Shown here: in pieces, positions 1-11,451 of the stretch
Layout: each line of letters begins with the position of its first letter
Numbering within the stretch: the stretch's first letter is position 1
From: Neckera pumila
Lineage: Eukaryota > Streptophyta > Bryopsida > Hypnales > Neckeraceae
Direction: 5' to 3'
Length of the DNA stretch: 64,000 bases
Assembly: GCA_963969595.1 (NCBI GenBank)
Contig: OZ018412.1
Span: 5,210,501-5,274,500 of the forward strand
Position numbers and translations under genes: made by a program
Notes under the pieces: model-generated
Database searches by the model: none
Seen by the model: only the letters and a program-made list of their open reading frames with translations
What the model was told of the DNA's origin: nothing

Positions 1-95
1 AAAAATTCAAAAAATTAGGAGAAAATTTCAGCCTATAGGTACCTGCCCGAAAACGCATTTGTCCCCCAAAGGGACAACGGGCTTTTAGGGGTTAA
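1..95 (-). mobile_element. End of a TTAA-flanked piggyBac-like element (cut by window edge)
   Basis: This is the terminal 95 bp of the same repeat family seen complete at 2398, 3741 and 8357, in reverse orientation. It ends in CTTTTAGGGGTTAA. Just inside lies the family's subterminal hairpin (GTCCCCCAAAGGGAC) and the shared GGTACCTGCCCGAAAACGC stretch. The rest lies outside the window. Confidence 0.8.
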
Positions 96-454
96 TAGTG
101 ACGTCCTCCACAAAGATGACTTTGCCTCCAATTCACTGAAAGCACCATGTAGACATGCTTTTGAAGTAAGTTAGGAACCATGCTCACCCCGAACCAATTT
201 TTTTTTAAGACAATTAAATGCCCAATTTTCTAAAAAAAATGGGCAACCTAGGAAAAAAAAAGGATAAATGTATTAAAAAATGCCGAATTTTAATGATGGC
301 CATGCACATTATTGCCACAAAGTTTTCAAAACCTCATTTCATCCATCATTCAGATATTCATACCAAAATTACATATTCAAAGTTAGCCTCCTTCAATTCA
401 CCCCCCCCCAAATGAAGGAGCCAGGAAACTTAGAACCTTCTTGAAAAAAAGGCC

Positions 455-902
455 ATAAGGTAAAATACCCTATTGTGGTCAAACTCAAGAGTGTGCCCTC
501 ATGCCATTGTTGAAATTTTTCAAAATTTTTGACACACAAAGATAAGTGTGAAAGATAGTGAGGGCATTTGAAATTATATTTTTTGGACCAAGTATGAATT
601 AGTTTAGAATTTTTGAAGTGATCAGCCCATAGGGGTCTGTAGGCTACCTCATGACCAACAAAATCTGAATCCAATATGGTCATCTTCCTACCCAATGCAG
701 GCACAACATTTTCAAACATGGAAGACCTAAAAAATCAGTTTTTACAAAGAATTTTACATTGAAAAGTTGGAAGTACCTATTGAGGTCACTAATTATTCCA
801 TAAATACCATATAAGACATTGATTGTGGTTTGAAAAACCACAATGGGGTCATTAGGTGTCCATCACGGGCCATTTGACCGCAATGGGGTCTTTTACCTTA
901 TA
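455..902. mobile_element. MITE-like element with about 29-bp terminal inverted repeats
   Basis: The left end starts ATAAGGTAAAATACCC and the right end is its inverted copy, GGGGTCTTTTACCTTAT. The match covers about 29 bp with a few mismatches. A second inverted pair (the TTGAGGTCACTAATTATT region against ACCACAATGGGGTCATTAGG) lies inside. No coding capacity is seen; the short open frame on the minus strand has no recognisable domain. Confidence 0.55.
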
Positions 903-956
903 ACCATTTGTCCAAAAACAAAAACAAAACACTCCCCCCAACGGAAATGACCTACA

Positions 957-1211
957 ATACACAAAATAGTGAAATTAGGTTGCTTATCAATTAGGTCCTT
1001 ACCTGAGATAACTTATCCCATGGATCAATGCTTGATCCACATGGAGGCGCATGCCACTCTCCGAACCAAGCCTTGAACTGGTGCACAAATCTATGCCATA
1101 CACATGACTCTCAATTGAATGCATTGTTGTAGAAAAGCAATGAATATATATATATAGTGTGGATTGTCGAGAACTTAGTGTGGGGCAACCTAATTTCACT
1201 ATTTTGTGTAG
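957..1211. mobile_element. MITE family 'CACAAAATAGTG', copy 1
   Basis: About 255 bp with inverted ends ACACAAAATAGTGAAATTAG and CTAATTTCACTATTTTGTGT. A second copy at 3444-3700 aligns over nearly its full length, including the internal stretch on the Latin-square of CCACATGGAGGC and TGTGGA.TGTCGAGAA. It has no coding capacity. Confidence 0.75.
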
Positions 1212-1566
1212 TCTCTTGCTTCCACAATTACTACAGTCAATGAAAATGTACCTTCAATATTGTACTGTACAAAGACACATTTGCATCACTGACTTATTCA
1301 GTCAATGGGGAAAAACCGTTTCACAGGCACTTCTAATAAGTTACCTACACATAACATTCAGTAGCTTGAACTGATGTTGCCTTGGTTCTACAATGATGGT
1401 GTGCCTCTACATCCACCACCTGTCTAATTCATCATTAGTTACTGATGAAGCACTGTTGGGGTGTGGAATATTCCACACCATTACTGTAGAGCTACTAAAT
1501 GTTATGCAGTAACTTACTTCTACAGACTGGCTACCATAGAGCACCCAACTACCCTCCTAGAACTAA

Positions 1567-1996
1567 ATAAGGTAACTGCACCTATACCCGATCGGTTAAG
1601 TGATTTTGAAACAGACCATGAACAGTATGAAGCAATGCAAATTTTTCCCAAGTAGGAAGACAGGAAATATGGAGACTATAATTTTTTTGGTAATTTTATT
1701 CCCAAAACTGGAATTACTGTGATTTTTAGAAGCCAAAAAGTAGGCCGAATCCATATCCAATGTTTAGAGTCTTCCAATTCCAATCAACTAATAGACTACT
1801 TTCCCACTCACTACTTTCCGCATACTTTATAACACTTTAGGACATGTGTTTTGACATTCTTAGTTCCAAAATTTAAAAGGAGAAAAAAAAGCATTCCAAT
1901 CTTCGGTTGTAAACTTGTTCCAGCTTTGGTTGGAAATACATGCATGCTACAAGTCAGGTTTTAGACCCTGGTTGGATATAGGTGTTTCTACCTTAC
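1567..1996. mobile_element. TIR element family 'AAGGTAGAGGCACC', copy 1 (degenerate)
   Basis: The ends are AAGGTAACTGCACCTATA on the left and the inverted TATAGGTGTTTCTACCTTA on the right. The interior matches the copies at 9283-9703 (opposite orientation) and 22821-23216, including a GCCAAAAAGTNG...AGTCTTCCAATTCCAATC block. It is non-coding. Confidence 0.6.
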
Positions 1997-2397
1997 CAAT
2001 GCAAATGGAATTTTTTTTGGAAAAAGTACAATACTAGGGGTAGTCACATGTTCTCCAAAAGCAAAAATTCTATGAAGAGTGAGAAATTGAGGAGAGAAAC
2101 TCGGAGCCATTTAAGGTAGGAGGTTCTGAAATCGCAGAGACTCTAAAATTGATCACCCTACTCAAATGTACACCACTTGTACATGTTGCTTTTTCATAGC
2201 TTTCAGCAATGTACAAACATTGTACATTTTAAGGGGGTGTGGGGTGTGTGATTTAGAGCCCTATGCCACTTCAACTTCAAAATTTCATAACTAATTCCAA
2301 AAAGCTTCAAAAAATATGAATTCCTCTTGTCTTTCAAAGAAAACTTACGGAAAAATATTTCAAGACGTTTTATGTCCCCAAAATTAAGTTTCAGCTC
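1997..2397. other. Intergenic, nothing recognised
   Basis: AT-rich sequence between two repeats. It contains repeated TGTACA-type short words around 2165-2235 but no gene, RNA or TIR pair that I can support. Confidence 0.4.
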
Positions 2398-3325
2398 TTA
2401 AGCCCTAAAGGACCATTGTCCCTTCAAGGGACAAATGGGATTTTGGGCAGGTACCTACAGGCTGAATTTTTGTCGTGATTTTTTGAAATTTTTTTTGGAC
2501 ATAGAAAAATTGATAAGCTTTGTGGGAATATAATTTTTTTTTTTCAATTGGTGCCTGGAAACAAAAGTTATGCCCAAATAAGTTCAAAACAGGGGAGAGG
2601 GGGCAGCAAAAAAATTAAAAAAAAAATTAATTTAAAAAAAAAAAATTCTTCCTTATAGATTATATTTTTGCCTATTTGGGAAGCTTTGATTCATTTCATT
2701 TGGATTTTTTATGAGAAAGTTATGGACAATCTTGTTTTTTAGGCAATTAGAGCATCTTCTTGGAAAAATAACTTGTAGGATTCATTTTGGAATGCAATTT
2801 TTGCAATTTTTTGAAAAAAAACGTTTCATATGGTTTTAGTTTTCTTGCTAGAACGATCTTGCCATTGGGATTAGTGCATTTTAATTCCATCTAAAAGATA
2901 CTAATATTTTAGATTTTCCTTCTATCTTGTACCTACTTCTACTTAACAATTTCTTTAAGAATGAGAATTAAGATTTTTTGAATTTCTTTTTTTTTCCTAG
3001 ACTCTCAACTCAATTCTCCACTATAAAGATTTAAATCTCAAAAAATTTTAGTGCAAAATATTTAAGTTAAAAATGTTAAAAGTAAAAAATGTAGTCCCGC
3101 AATATGCTGAAAATGTTTTTTTTTTACTTCAAACGCAGATATCTTGCAATCTGTGCGGTCAAAAATTCTAAAAAAAATTTCACACATTTCTATACTAGTT
3201 AGGTATAAGATCCTATGGTTGGATGTGCAAAAAAAGAATTTTCAATTTTTTTTGTTTCTTTGCTCTAGAAATGATAGTTTTGAGAGATTTTTGGCAAAAG
3301 AAGGCCTTGGTCCTTTAGAGGTTAA
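2398..3325 (+). mobile_element. TTAA-flanked piggyBac-like non-autonomous element, copy 1
   Basis: 928 bp, starting TTAAGCCCTAAAGGACC and ending GGTCCTTTAGAGGTTAA. The tetranucleotide TTAA sits at both outer borders, followed inward by a C/G-rich inverted terminus; this is the signature of piggyBac-type target duplication. A perfect subterminal palindrome TTGTCCCTTCAAGGGACAA lies about 18 bp inside the left end. The interior aligns with the copies at 3741 and 8357 and, inverted, at 6004. No transposase is encoded. Confidence 0.8.
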
Positions 3326-3443
3326 ATGAGCAATTGACAGACCTCCTACCTTGGAAGTCATAAACCATGAAGAAGGTATGAGTATGTGACACCCTTTTTT
3401 TTGTTGTTTGGAAAAAGAGAGTGAGAATGCACAACAAGATTTA

Positions 3444-3700
3444 CTACAAAAAATAGTGAAATTAGGTTGCCTTCTCAATTAGGTTGCCTTACCTAAGATC
3501 AATTACTTCCAAGGGTCAATGCTTGTTCCACATGGAGGCCCATACCACTCTCTTAATCAAGACTTGAACTAGTTCATAAATCTATGCCGTATACATGGCT
3601 CTAAAATAAATGCACCATTGTACAAAAGCAGTGAATATTTTCTATAGTGTGGACTGTCGAGAAATTAGTGTGGGCAACTTAATTTCACTATTTTGTGTAG
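3444..3700. mobile_element. MITE family 'CACAAAATAGTG', copy 2
   Basis: A second, well-aligned copy of the 957-1211 element. It has the same CTACAAAAAATAGTGAAATT start and TTTCACTATTTTGTGTAG end, and sits 40 bp upstream of the next TTAA element. It is non-coding. Confidence 0.75.
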
Positions 3701-3740
3701 TGGAAATTTGGAAACTCTCGATTGTATAGAACTCGGGGTG

Positions 3741-4660
3741 TTAACCCCTAAAGGATCGTTGTCCGTTCAAGGGACAAATGCGTTTTCGGGCAGGTACCTA
3801 CGGGTTGAAATTTTGTCGTGATTTTTTGAAATTTTTTGTGAACGTGAAGAATTGAGAGAGATATGTGGTGGAAAAAAAAATTTGAAATCGGACCTTCGAG
3901 CAAGAAGTTATGTCATTTCTTGGAATGTATGGGGACAAAGGGCAACAAAAAAAATTTGCAAAATTTCGAGTTTTTTCTTAAATATTTTTTTTTCTCATAG
4001 ATTATATTTTTGTCTATCTAGAAAGCTTTGATTCATTTCATTTGGATTTGTTATGAGGAAGTTATGGACATTCTTGTTTTTCGGGCACTTAGAGCATCTT
4101 CTTGAAAAAAATAACTTGTAGGATTCATTTCGGAATGCAATTTTTGTAATTTTTCAAATTTTTTTTGTAATGGTTTAGTTTACTTGCTAGAACAATCTCA
4201 CCATTGGGATTAGTGCATTTTAATTCCATCTAAAATATATGAATATTTTAGATTTTCCTTCTATCTCGTAACTGCTTCTGCTTAACAATTTTTTAAAGAA
4301 TGATAATTAAGTTTTTTTGAATTTTTTTTCGTAGTCTCTCAACTCAATTCTCCACTATAAAGATTCAAAGCTCAAAATGTTGTCATGCAAAAATTTTAAG
4401 TTAAAAATGTTAAAGTCAAAAAATCTGGTCCCGCAATGTGCTGAAAAACTTGTTTTTTCCACTTTAAACGCAGATATCTTGCAATTTGTGCAATCAAAAA
4501 TTCTGAAATTTTCTCCACACATTCTCATACCAATTAGGTGTAAGATCCTACGGTTAGATGTGACAAAAAAACAATTTTAATTTTTTTTACTTTTTGCTAT
4601 AGAAATGGCAATTTTGAGTATTTTTTGGCAGGAAAAAGGCCTCGGCCCTTTAGGGGTTAA
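3741..4660 (+). mobile_element. TTAA-flanked piggyBac-like non-autonomous element, copy 2
   Basis: 920 bp with clean ends TTAACCCCTAAAGGATC and GGCCCTTTAGGGGTTAA. The subterminal hairpin arm reads GTCCGTTCAAGGGAC, with one arm changed relative to the copy at 2398. The interior is collinear with the other family members. No coding sequence is seen. Confidence 0.85.
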
Positions 4661-4864
4661 AAAAACAAAACGCATCAGGAATGCACAAAATGCGACAAAC
4701 ACGCAGAACACGTAGATATCACAAAACTTGGGATGCAACGGAGCAGTAAAAAGTGGAGATGTAGAGATCTCAATGAACTCAACGTGAAAATGTGCAACAG
4801 AGCAGAATATACTTCTTCCGCAAAATCTTCTTCACGTCCAGTATTCACCTTTGGAGGAGAATAA

Positions 4865-5327
4865 TAGGGGTAGTCACACCTTCTTCACTGCACATTCATT
4901 CTCCGAGGAATTGGGACGTGTTGGCTACACACTAGCTTCAATGCAACATAATATATTTTTCTACTAAATCTTCTCCACGTCCATTATTCTCTTGTGGAGG
5001 TGATTAATGGGCATGAGGAAGATTTAGCAAGTGGAGATTTTGATTGGTGCACCCCAAATGACGCTCCATACTTTCACCCCAAGGTTTTTTATCTACCCGG
5101 TGGCACGAGTTGCGCACATAGCTTGCGGTAATTTTGAGAGCGTGTCTTTCCAGATCACCCCATTTTATTAATCAATTCTGCAGTTTTTGATTCTCCGTGC
5201 TTAACATACCGAAAAGGAGTCTCACACCTTCTTCACCCACCGTTGCTCCCCATAGACTCCTGTTTTGTCTCACCTATTTCACAATCTCCAGATAAGTTTG
5301 CCTAGTGAAGAAGGTGTGACTATCCTA
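4865..5327. mobile_element. TIR element with about 24-bp ends
   Basis: The left end TAGGGGTAGTCACACCTTCT is mirrored by AGAAGGTGTGACTATCCTA at the right end. Interior copies of the same inverted words (GGAGTCTCACACCTTCTTCAC near 5217) suggest a foldback element. There is no coding sequence. Confidence 0.5.
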
Positions 5328-5440
5328 GTGGCCATTCTCAATCTTCAGAAAATAGGACCTCTGCAAGCCATGGAGAGCCAACAAGAGAGTGCCACATCCC
5401 CATTCTATGAAGATTGACAATATAGAATGGGGTGAAGAAG

Positions 5441-5678
5441 GGCCAGGGAGAACTGACCCCTCTATTGCCCCCAAGTTTTACCCTTGCAGAAAATACTGAA
5501 ATTTCTTTATTTGCCACAACTGGTAAAATTTGCAATTTCTGAATTCATATTTGCAGTCAGAGGCCCCGAATTAATAAGGAGATGTGAAGAAATACAAAAT
5601 TTAAGCAGCACAAAATAAGGGGCAGTTTTTACATTTACCCTTTGAATGGGGCAATAGAGGGGTCAGTCCTCCCTGGCC
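5441..5678. mobile_element. MITE with about 31-bp TIRs and a perfect 10-bp target duplication
   Basis: The left TIR starts GGCCAGGGAGAACTGACCCC. The right end is its inverted copy (GGGGTCAGTCCTCCCTGGCC) with one mismatch in the first 31 bp. The element is flanked on both sides by GGTGAAGAAG (5431-5440 and 5679-5688). A 10-bp duplication and long TIRs fit the Mutator superfamily. No coding sequence fits in 238 bp. Confidence 0.8.
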
Positions 5679-5699
5679 GGTGAAGAAGGGGGGACTCCC

Positions 5700-6003
5700 C
5701 TCCTGAGGATTTGGGAGAAGCTAACTCAAAGTTTCAGCGTCCACCGCCATTGGCTTGGCCGCCATAGAAAGTTCCAACAACAGTCCATGATTGGCTCCTC
5801 CAAAATGGGCTTCCAGGAAGGCGGGGGCATGACGAGGACCTATTCCCGCGGTCCCACGGCTTCTAGAACCGAGATGCCGTTCTGAAGTTGGCAGGAAGTG
5901 CACTGGTAGTTGGCTGATGCGTGCTCTCGAGGTACAAAATACCGGTATGGCAGTTGTACACGTATTCTGTATTTGTATCGAAGACGCACTTATTTTGACC
6001 CAT
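5700..6003. other. Short GC-rich single-copy-like patch
   Basis: This about 300-bp patch is clearly richer in G+C than its surroundings (for example GGAAGGCGGGGGCATGACG and CCTATTCCCGCGGTCCC). It has several short overlapping open frames, none recognisable. It directly abuts the truncated end of the next element, so it may be host DNA or an exon or promoter remnant. Confidence 0.3.
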
Positions 6004-6758
6004 ACAGATTGCAAGATATCTGCGTTTAAAGTGAAAAAACAAGTTTTTCAGCACATTGTGGGACTAGATTTTTTGACTTTGAACATTTTTAACTTAATTT
6101 TTTTGCACTACAAAGTTTTGAGCTTTTAATGTTTATATTGGAGAATTGAATTGAGAATCTAGCCCAAAAAAAAAGAGTTCAAAAAACTTAATTTTCATTA
6201 TTTAAAAAATTGTTAAATAGAAATAGGTACAAGATAGAAGGAAAATCTAAAATATTTTTATATTTTAGGTGAGATTAAAATGCACTAATCCCAATGGTGA
6301 GATTGTTCTAGCAAGTAAACTAAACCGTGCAAAAAAAACAAATCTGAAAAATTTGAAAAATTGCATTCAAAAATGAATCCTACAAGTACTTTTTTCAAAA
6401 AGATGCTCTAACTGTCCGAAAAAACAAGAATGTCCATAACTTTCTCATAACAAATCCAAATGAAATGAATCAAAGCTTTTTAGATAGACAAAAATATAAT
6501 CTATGAGAAAAAAAATACTTAAGAAAAAAAAATAAAAATGCAAATTTTTTTTGCTGCCCGCTGTCCCAGTTTTGAGCTTATTTGGTTATAACTTTTGATC
6601 CCGAGCACTGATTGTGAAAAAAATTATATTCCCATGAAGCTAATCAGCTTTCTACCTCCAAAAAAAGTTTCAAAAAATCAAAAGAAAATTTCAGCCCGTA
6701 GGTACCTGCCCGAAAACACATTTGTCCTCCGAAGGGACAATGGTCCTTTAGGGGTTAA
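6004..6758 (-). mobile_element. TTAA piggyBac-like element, truncated copy, reverse orientation
   Basis: Homology to the family begins abruptly at GATTGCAAGATATCTGCG and runs to an intact end GGTCCTTTAGGGGTTAA. The opposite about 170 bp, including the second terminus, is missing, so the copy is deleted at its left side. The subterminal hairpin is partly decayed (GTCCTCCGAAGGGAC). Confidence 0.75.
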
Positions 6759-8356
6759 AACCAACTTGAATCATAAAACAATCTTGAAATATGTAGAGCC
6801 AAGTAGTCTCAAATGTTCATAATGCATACATGAATGCAAAAAATGATTTAGGATTTACATCATGAGGCTAAGTTTCATAATTTAATAATTTATTCATGCA
6901 CATTAAGAAACTTATAATCATACTACTAAAATCATAACTCCCTCTGTAACATCACAAATGCTACCATTATTAATAGGGGCTCATGTTTGCTAAGGTACGC
7001 ATTCATTGTAACACATATTTGAATAGAATGCATGATAATGATTTCATTAAATCTTTGAAATAATTAATTTTAATATTTTGTAAAAATATTTTCAATCATG
7101 TATACATAAAAATAGTATTTTCACACAATGTTATATTACAAAAATAGAGTGTAGTTTGCAATCACCTCTGTAATATCACTTTTACAACTTTTATGGTTTC
7201 AAAATTCTATTGCTACTACCAAATGATTTGAGAAATTTACTCAACCAAAGCAATTTTGGATTTCACAACACTTAATTTGTTCATAAAGTTTTTGAAATGT
7301 ACAAGTTTTCTTTTCAATTCACCAAATTTTTGGGTTGCCATTGTTTGTAACAATTGAGTCAACTTTTGAATGCATTACAATAAATGTGTATCTTTTACAG
7401 TATTTATCATTGCATATATTTCATTCATCATGCAATAAATCTCTATTGTACATTTTAATATATGCTTACCTATAAACAAAATTATACAAAGATTTTAGTA
7501 ATTTTTATTTGAAGATTTATTGAAATTTTTGTTTTGCATTTTATCTAATACATAAAAATTCTAATAAAATTCTAATGATGAATGCATAGCATAGCAAGCG
7601 CCAACTGCTAGTCTTTTATTAAAAATTCATAGTTTTCTATTGCTAGTGTGTTATTCATGGTTTTTAGTTTACATGTTGATTCTTCATCATAATGTACTAC
7701 ATTTCCGAACTCTTTAAAAAGTCAACTTCCAATAGTGGATTATGAATTTTTTAAGAGCTTATTGTGGGAGCTAGAGGAAGTGAGTGAAATTCATTCCAGT
7801 ATTTTGAATAGTGAATTTTGTCTATTCTTCAATGATGTGACTAGCGTGATCACTTCGTACTTCCATGATTTTTGTGTGAGGTTTTGAATGAATTTATATA
7901 GGAATGGGAAGTAAGGAATATTTGAAAAAATGAAGATTTGAAATCTAGATTTTTAATTTACTTTGCTTAGAAAGCTAGGAATCAACGTTTACCTTCTTAC
8001 TTCAAACTCTTTAGGGTTAAGTGGATGGTTATAACATGTTATAGAGAGTGATCTTATAAGAAATTGTCTTATTAATCTCATTCTTGTAAAGTAGACCCCA
8101 TAATCCTTTGCAATTAGAAAATTTCATAATCATTTATTGGGCAAATTACTTTGCGTAATCAATGCGTTAAGCAAGTGTACATGTATAATCAGACATTACA
8201 AATTCTTTATCTAAAACTTTTTTGTTCATCCATATTTTCCGCATTTTCTAGCAAATATTTTATGCTAAATAGTATCCTTGTTTGTCAAGAATTGCACAAA
8301 AAATGTGTCGACAAGGAGGGCAAAGCCTAATAAGGAGACACATTTTTTTTAGCTCA
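6759..8356. other. AT-rich non-coding stretch
   Basis: Strongly AT-rich, with many stops in all frames. I see no domain, TIR pair or RNA gene. It is bounded on both sides by TTAA elements. Confidence 0.5.
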
Positions 8357-9286
8357 TTAACCCCTAAAGGCCCAAGTGTCCGTTCAACGGACAAGTGGGA
8401 TTTCGGGCAAGTACCTACGGGTTGAAATTTTGTCCTGATTTTTTGAAACTTTTTTAAAAGATAGAAAAACTGATAAGCTTTGTGGGAGTATAATTTTTTT
8501 TTCAATCGGTGCCCGGGAAAAAAAGTTATGCCCAAATAAGCTCAAACAGGGAAGAGCGGGCATCAAAAAAAATTTTGCGAAATTTTTTTTTTTTTTTTTT
8601 GAATTTTTTTTCCCATAGATTATATTTTTGTCTATCTGGAAAGCTTTGATTCATTTCATTTGGATTTGTTATGAGAAAGTTATGGACATTCTTGTTTTTT
8701 GGGCAGTTAGAGCATCTTTTTGAAAAAAATAACTTGTAGGACTCATTTTCTAATGCAATTTTTCAAATTTTTCAAATTTTTTTTTTTGGCATGGTTTAGT
8801 TTACTTGCTAGAACAATCTCACCATTGGGATTAGTGCATTTTAATTCCATCTAAAATATATGAATATTTTAGATTTTCCTTCTATCTTGTACCTAATTCT
8901 ACTTAACAATTTTTTTAATAATGAAAATTAAGTTTTTTTGAATTTTTTTTTTGGTAAATTGTCAACTAAATTCTCCACTATAAACATTTAAAGCTCAAAA
9001 CTTTGTAGTGCAAAAATTTTAAGCTAAAAATGTTCAAAGGCAAAAAATCCAATCCCACAATGTGCTGAAAACCTTGTTTTTTTCACTTTAAACGTAGATA
9101 TCTTGCAATCTATGCGGTCAAAAATTCTGAAATTTTTTCCGCACATTCTTATACTAATTAGGTGTAAGATCCTATGGTTAGATGTGCAAAAAAAACATTT
9201 TAAATTTTTTCTTCACTCTTTGCTAAAAAATGGCAGTTTTGGGTGTTTTTTGGCAAAAAAAAAGGCCTTGGGCCTTTAGGGGTTAA
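8357..9286 (+). mobile_element. TTAA-flanked piggyBac-like non-autonomous element, copy 3
   Basis: 930 bp, from TTAACCCCTAAAGGCCC to GGGCCTTTAGGGGTTAA. The subterminal palindrome reads TGTCCGTTCAACGGACA. Relative to the copy at 2398 both arms have changed together (CCCTT/AAGGG to CCGTT/AACGG), so pairing is kept. It is non-coding. Confidence 0.85.
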
Positions 9287-9703
9287 GGTAGAGGCACCCA
9301 TTTTCAATCTGGACCCATTTTCAATCTGGACCCATTTTCAGTCTGTAGGGGGTACTATTTCCGATCTTAGCTGAAACAAATCTAAACAAATCCAATTTAA
9401 GCTTGGAATGTTTTTTTTCAAGGTAGGAACTAATAAGGTTATGACACATGTCCCAAAGTAGTGAGCGAAAAAACAATTCTTGATGGATTGGAATTGAAAG
9501 AGTCTAGAGATTGGTACTTGGTCCCGAGTACTTTTTGGCTCCCAAAATTCACAATAATTTCAACGTTGTGAATAAAATTATGAAAAAATTTCAATCTCCA
9601 TGTTTCCTATCTTTCTACATGCGAAATTTTTTGCTTCGTCATAAACTGTTCATGATCTGCTGAAAAATCCCTTAAAACATCGACAATAGGTGCCTCTACC
9701 TTA
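9283..9703 (-). mobile_element. TIR element family 'AAGGTAGAGGCACC', copy 2
   Basis: It starts TTAAGGTAGAGGCACCC and ends GGTGCCTCTACCTTA, sharing its first TTAA with the preceding element. A short tandem (three rounds of ACCCATTTTCAATCTGGA-like words at 9297-9346) is a local expansion. The interior is an inverted relative of the elements at 1567 and 22821. It has no coding sequence. Confidence 0.75.
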
Positions 9704-9719
9704 GTGCCCTGTACAGAGA

Positions 9720-10780
9720 TAACGAGATTTGGGATAGAAGAGATATTTCTACACGTGTACTGAATACGGCCATCCCGTACATGATACCAGAATTGGAGCG
9801 GGTAACCGCGGTCGGCGGACGAACGGCGCTAAGGACGAATGAAAGGCTTAAAGCCGCGTGTATTGTGGGCACCGATGCCCGCGTTTTGCCGTTTGCCGCG
9901 TTCGGCAAGTGCTTACGCGCTTTCTGGATTCCCAGTGCTTTTGAGCTTCTTCCTCTCTGCACGTTCGTCGATTGCGTCGCACACATGCGCGGTGCCGGTT
10001 GCGGAGTTAAGAAGCGCAGGTCCAAGCGAACGAAGCACATTCCGTTTCTGCGAGTTTTGCTCTTCTCGTAGGTTTTACATCAACTTCTCTGGAGCCGGTT
10101 TAAGGTGCGCTTGGAGTCTGGTTGAGGTTTTGTCGTTACGCCCTAGGACTTGCTTCTTTGAATTGATCATTTGACGAGCGAGAGACTGTTGGACGAGGTC
10201 GTTTTATTTTATTATTTCTGTGTCTCTTTTTAGTTAGCTATGATGTGATTTGGAGGTTTTAATTGGAGGTTTTGCGTTAGAGAGGATTATTCAGTGGTGA
10301 AACCTTGGAGGTCTATCTTGGACGGATATTTGTATCGTGTGATGTTTTAGCATGCCCCCTGTGTGGAGGTTGTATTTTGTTGTTGCTTGCGTATGTTTTT
10401 AATTGTTAAGAACTAGTTTACAATTAATACGATGGGATCTTGGTTTGGTTGTACGGGTTTCTACTTTCTTTTGGCTGTTAAGATGCGATTTGGAGTTGAT
10501 AGTTGGAGATTTTGGTTCGAAAGGGGTGGTGATGGTAGTCGCTTTTGTCCCTGCTTTTAGAATGAAGAGTTTTATCGTTGGAGATCGGGAGGATTAGTTG
10601 TTTCGTGTCTCTGCATGTTTTCTGCTGTGTTTCTTTTTGGAGGGAGCCGGTGCTTGGTGTCGCTTGCATGTCTTCTTAATTGTTAAAGCATGAGTAGGCA
10701 ATTGATATGATATATTTTTGTCTTTGGTTGGACGGATGGTGATGTGTTACTTCGTGGGTGTGCACAGAAAAGTCTGAAAG
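9720..10780 (+). promoter_or_regulatory. CpG-rich promoter and probable intron-containing 5' leader of the CYSTM gene
   Basis: From about 9780 to 10170 the DNA becomes CG-rich with many CpGs (GCGGGTAACCGCGGTCGGCG and similar), unlike everything around it. This is typical of a plant housekeeping promoter or 5' UTR. From about 10180 to 10770 it is GT/T-rich with repeated 'CTTTTGGCTGTTAAGATGCG'-like words, as in a leader intron. The start codon follows at 10781. The exact transcription start and the leader intron borders cannot be fixed from sequence alone. Confidence 0.55.
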
Positions 10781-11451
10781 ATGAGTTACTACAACAATCA
10801 AGGACCGCCTGTCGGAGCTCCGCCTCCACAATTCGGTATGGCTTTCCTACTATGTTGTTTCCTGCTTCTTTTGTTAGTTACCTGTAAGTTGACATGAGAT
10901 CTAGCCGTTGTTTTATCCTGAAACTGAATTTCGTTTCTATCATGGGAGGTGAATCACCGCCTTACTAGTTCGAGACGGGCATTGACTACGGTAGCAGATC
11001 TTGGAGGATTTGAATTTGCTTTTCCGGATTTCCTTAAGTCTGATTGTGCAAGATGCTACTTGCAGCTCCTCAAGGGTATCCTCCTCAGGGTTATCCCCCG
11101 CAAGGGTATCCTCAGCAGGGATATCCTCCACAGGGATATCCTCAGCAGCAGTATCCTCAGCAGCAGCGGTATGATAACCAAAGCAAGAGCCCATCGTTCT
11201 GTGAAGCTCTGTAAGTCCTTTTCAACTATCCCTTGTCCCTTATATGTGTCGTGATCATCTTTAGTATGTTCGATATGGGTGTTACTAATAACTACTGAAG
11301 GGCACTGAAGATAAGTATTCTTGCACACTGCATTGTTCATGGTAGAGGAGTGTGCTGTTAGTGCGTGGCTTGGAAATTACTGACCGGTTGTCTGTTATTT
11401 TGCAGTCTGGCTGCTTTGTGCTGCTGTTGTTTGCTTGACGCATGCTTCTAA
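10781..11451 (+). CDS. CYSTM-family cysteine-rich transmembrane-module protein (3 exons)
   Basis: The exons are 10781-10835, 11066-11210 and 11406-11451, joined by GT-AG introns in consistent phase, giving about 81 aa. The N-terminus starts MSYYNNQGPPVGAPPPQ. The middle is a row of GYPPQ/GYPQQ repeats. The C-terminus is LLAALCCCCLLDACF-like, which is the CYSTM signature: a short hydrophobic segment with a run of cysteines at the very end. CYSTM proteins are small tail-anchored plasma-membrane proteins of plants and other eukaryotes, linked to stress tolerance. The intact frame, CpG-rich promoter and canonical splice sites make this the one clear host gene here. The exact substrate or partner is unknown. 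The start was chosen because it opens the conserved MSYYN-type N-terminus. Confidence 0.9.

Noticed and set aside
5721..6129. Short open frames in the GC-rich patch as exons
   Set aside because: Frames conflict, no conserved motif, and one runs into the truncated TTAA element.
2398..9286. LTR retrotransposon interpretation of the 925-bp repeats
   Set aside because: Ends are inverted, not direct, repeats; there is no TG...CA border, primer-binding site or coding sequence.
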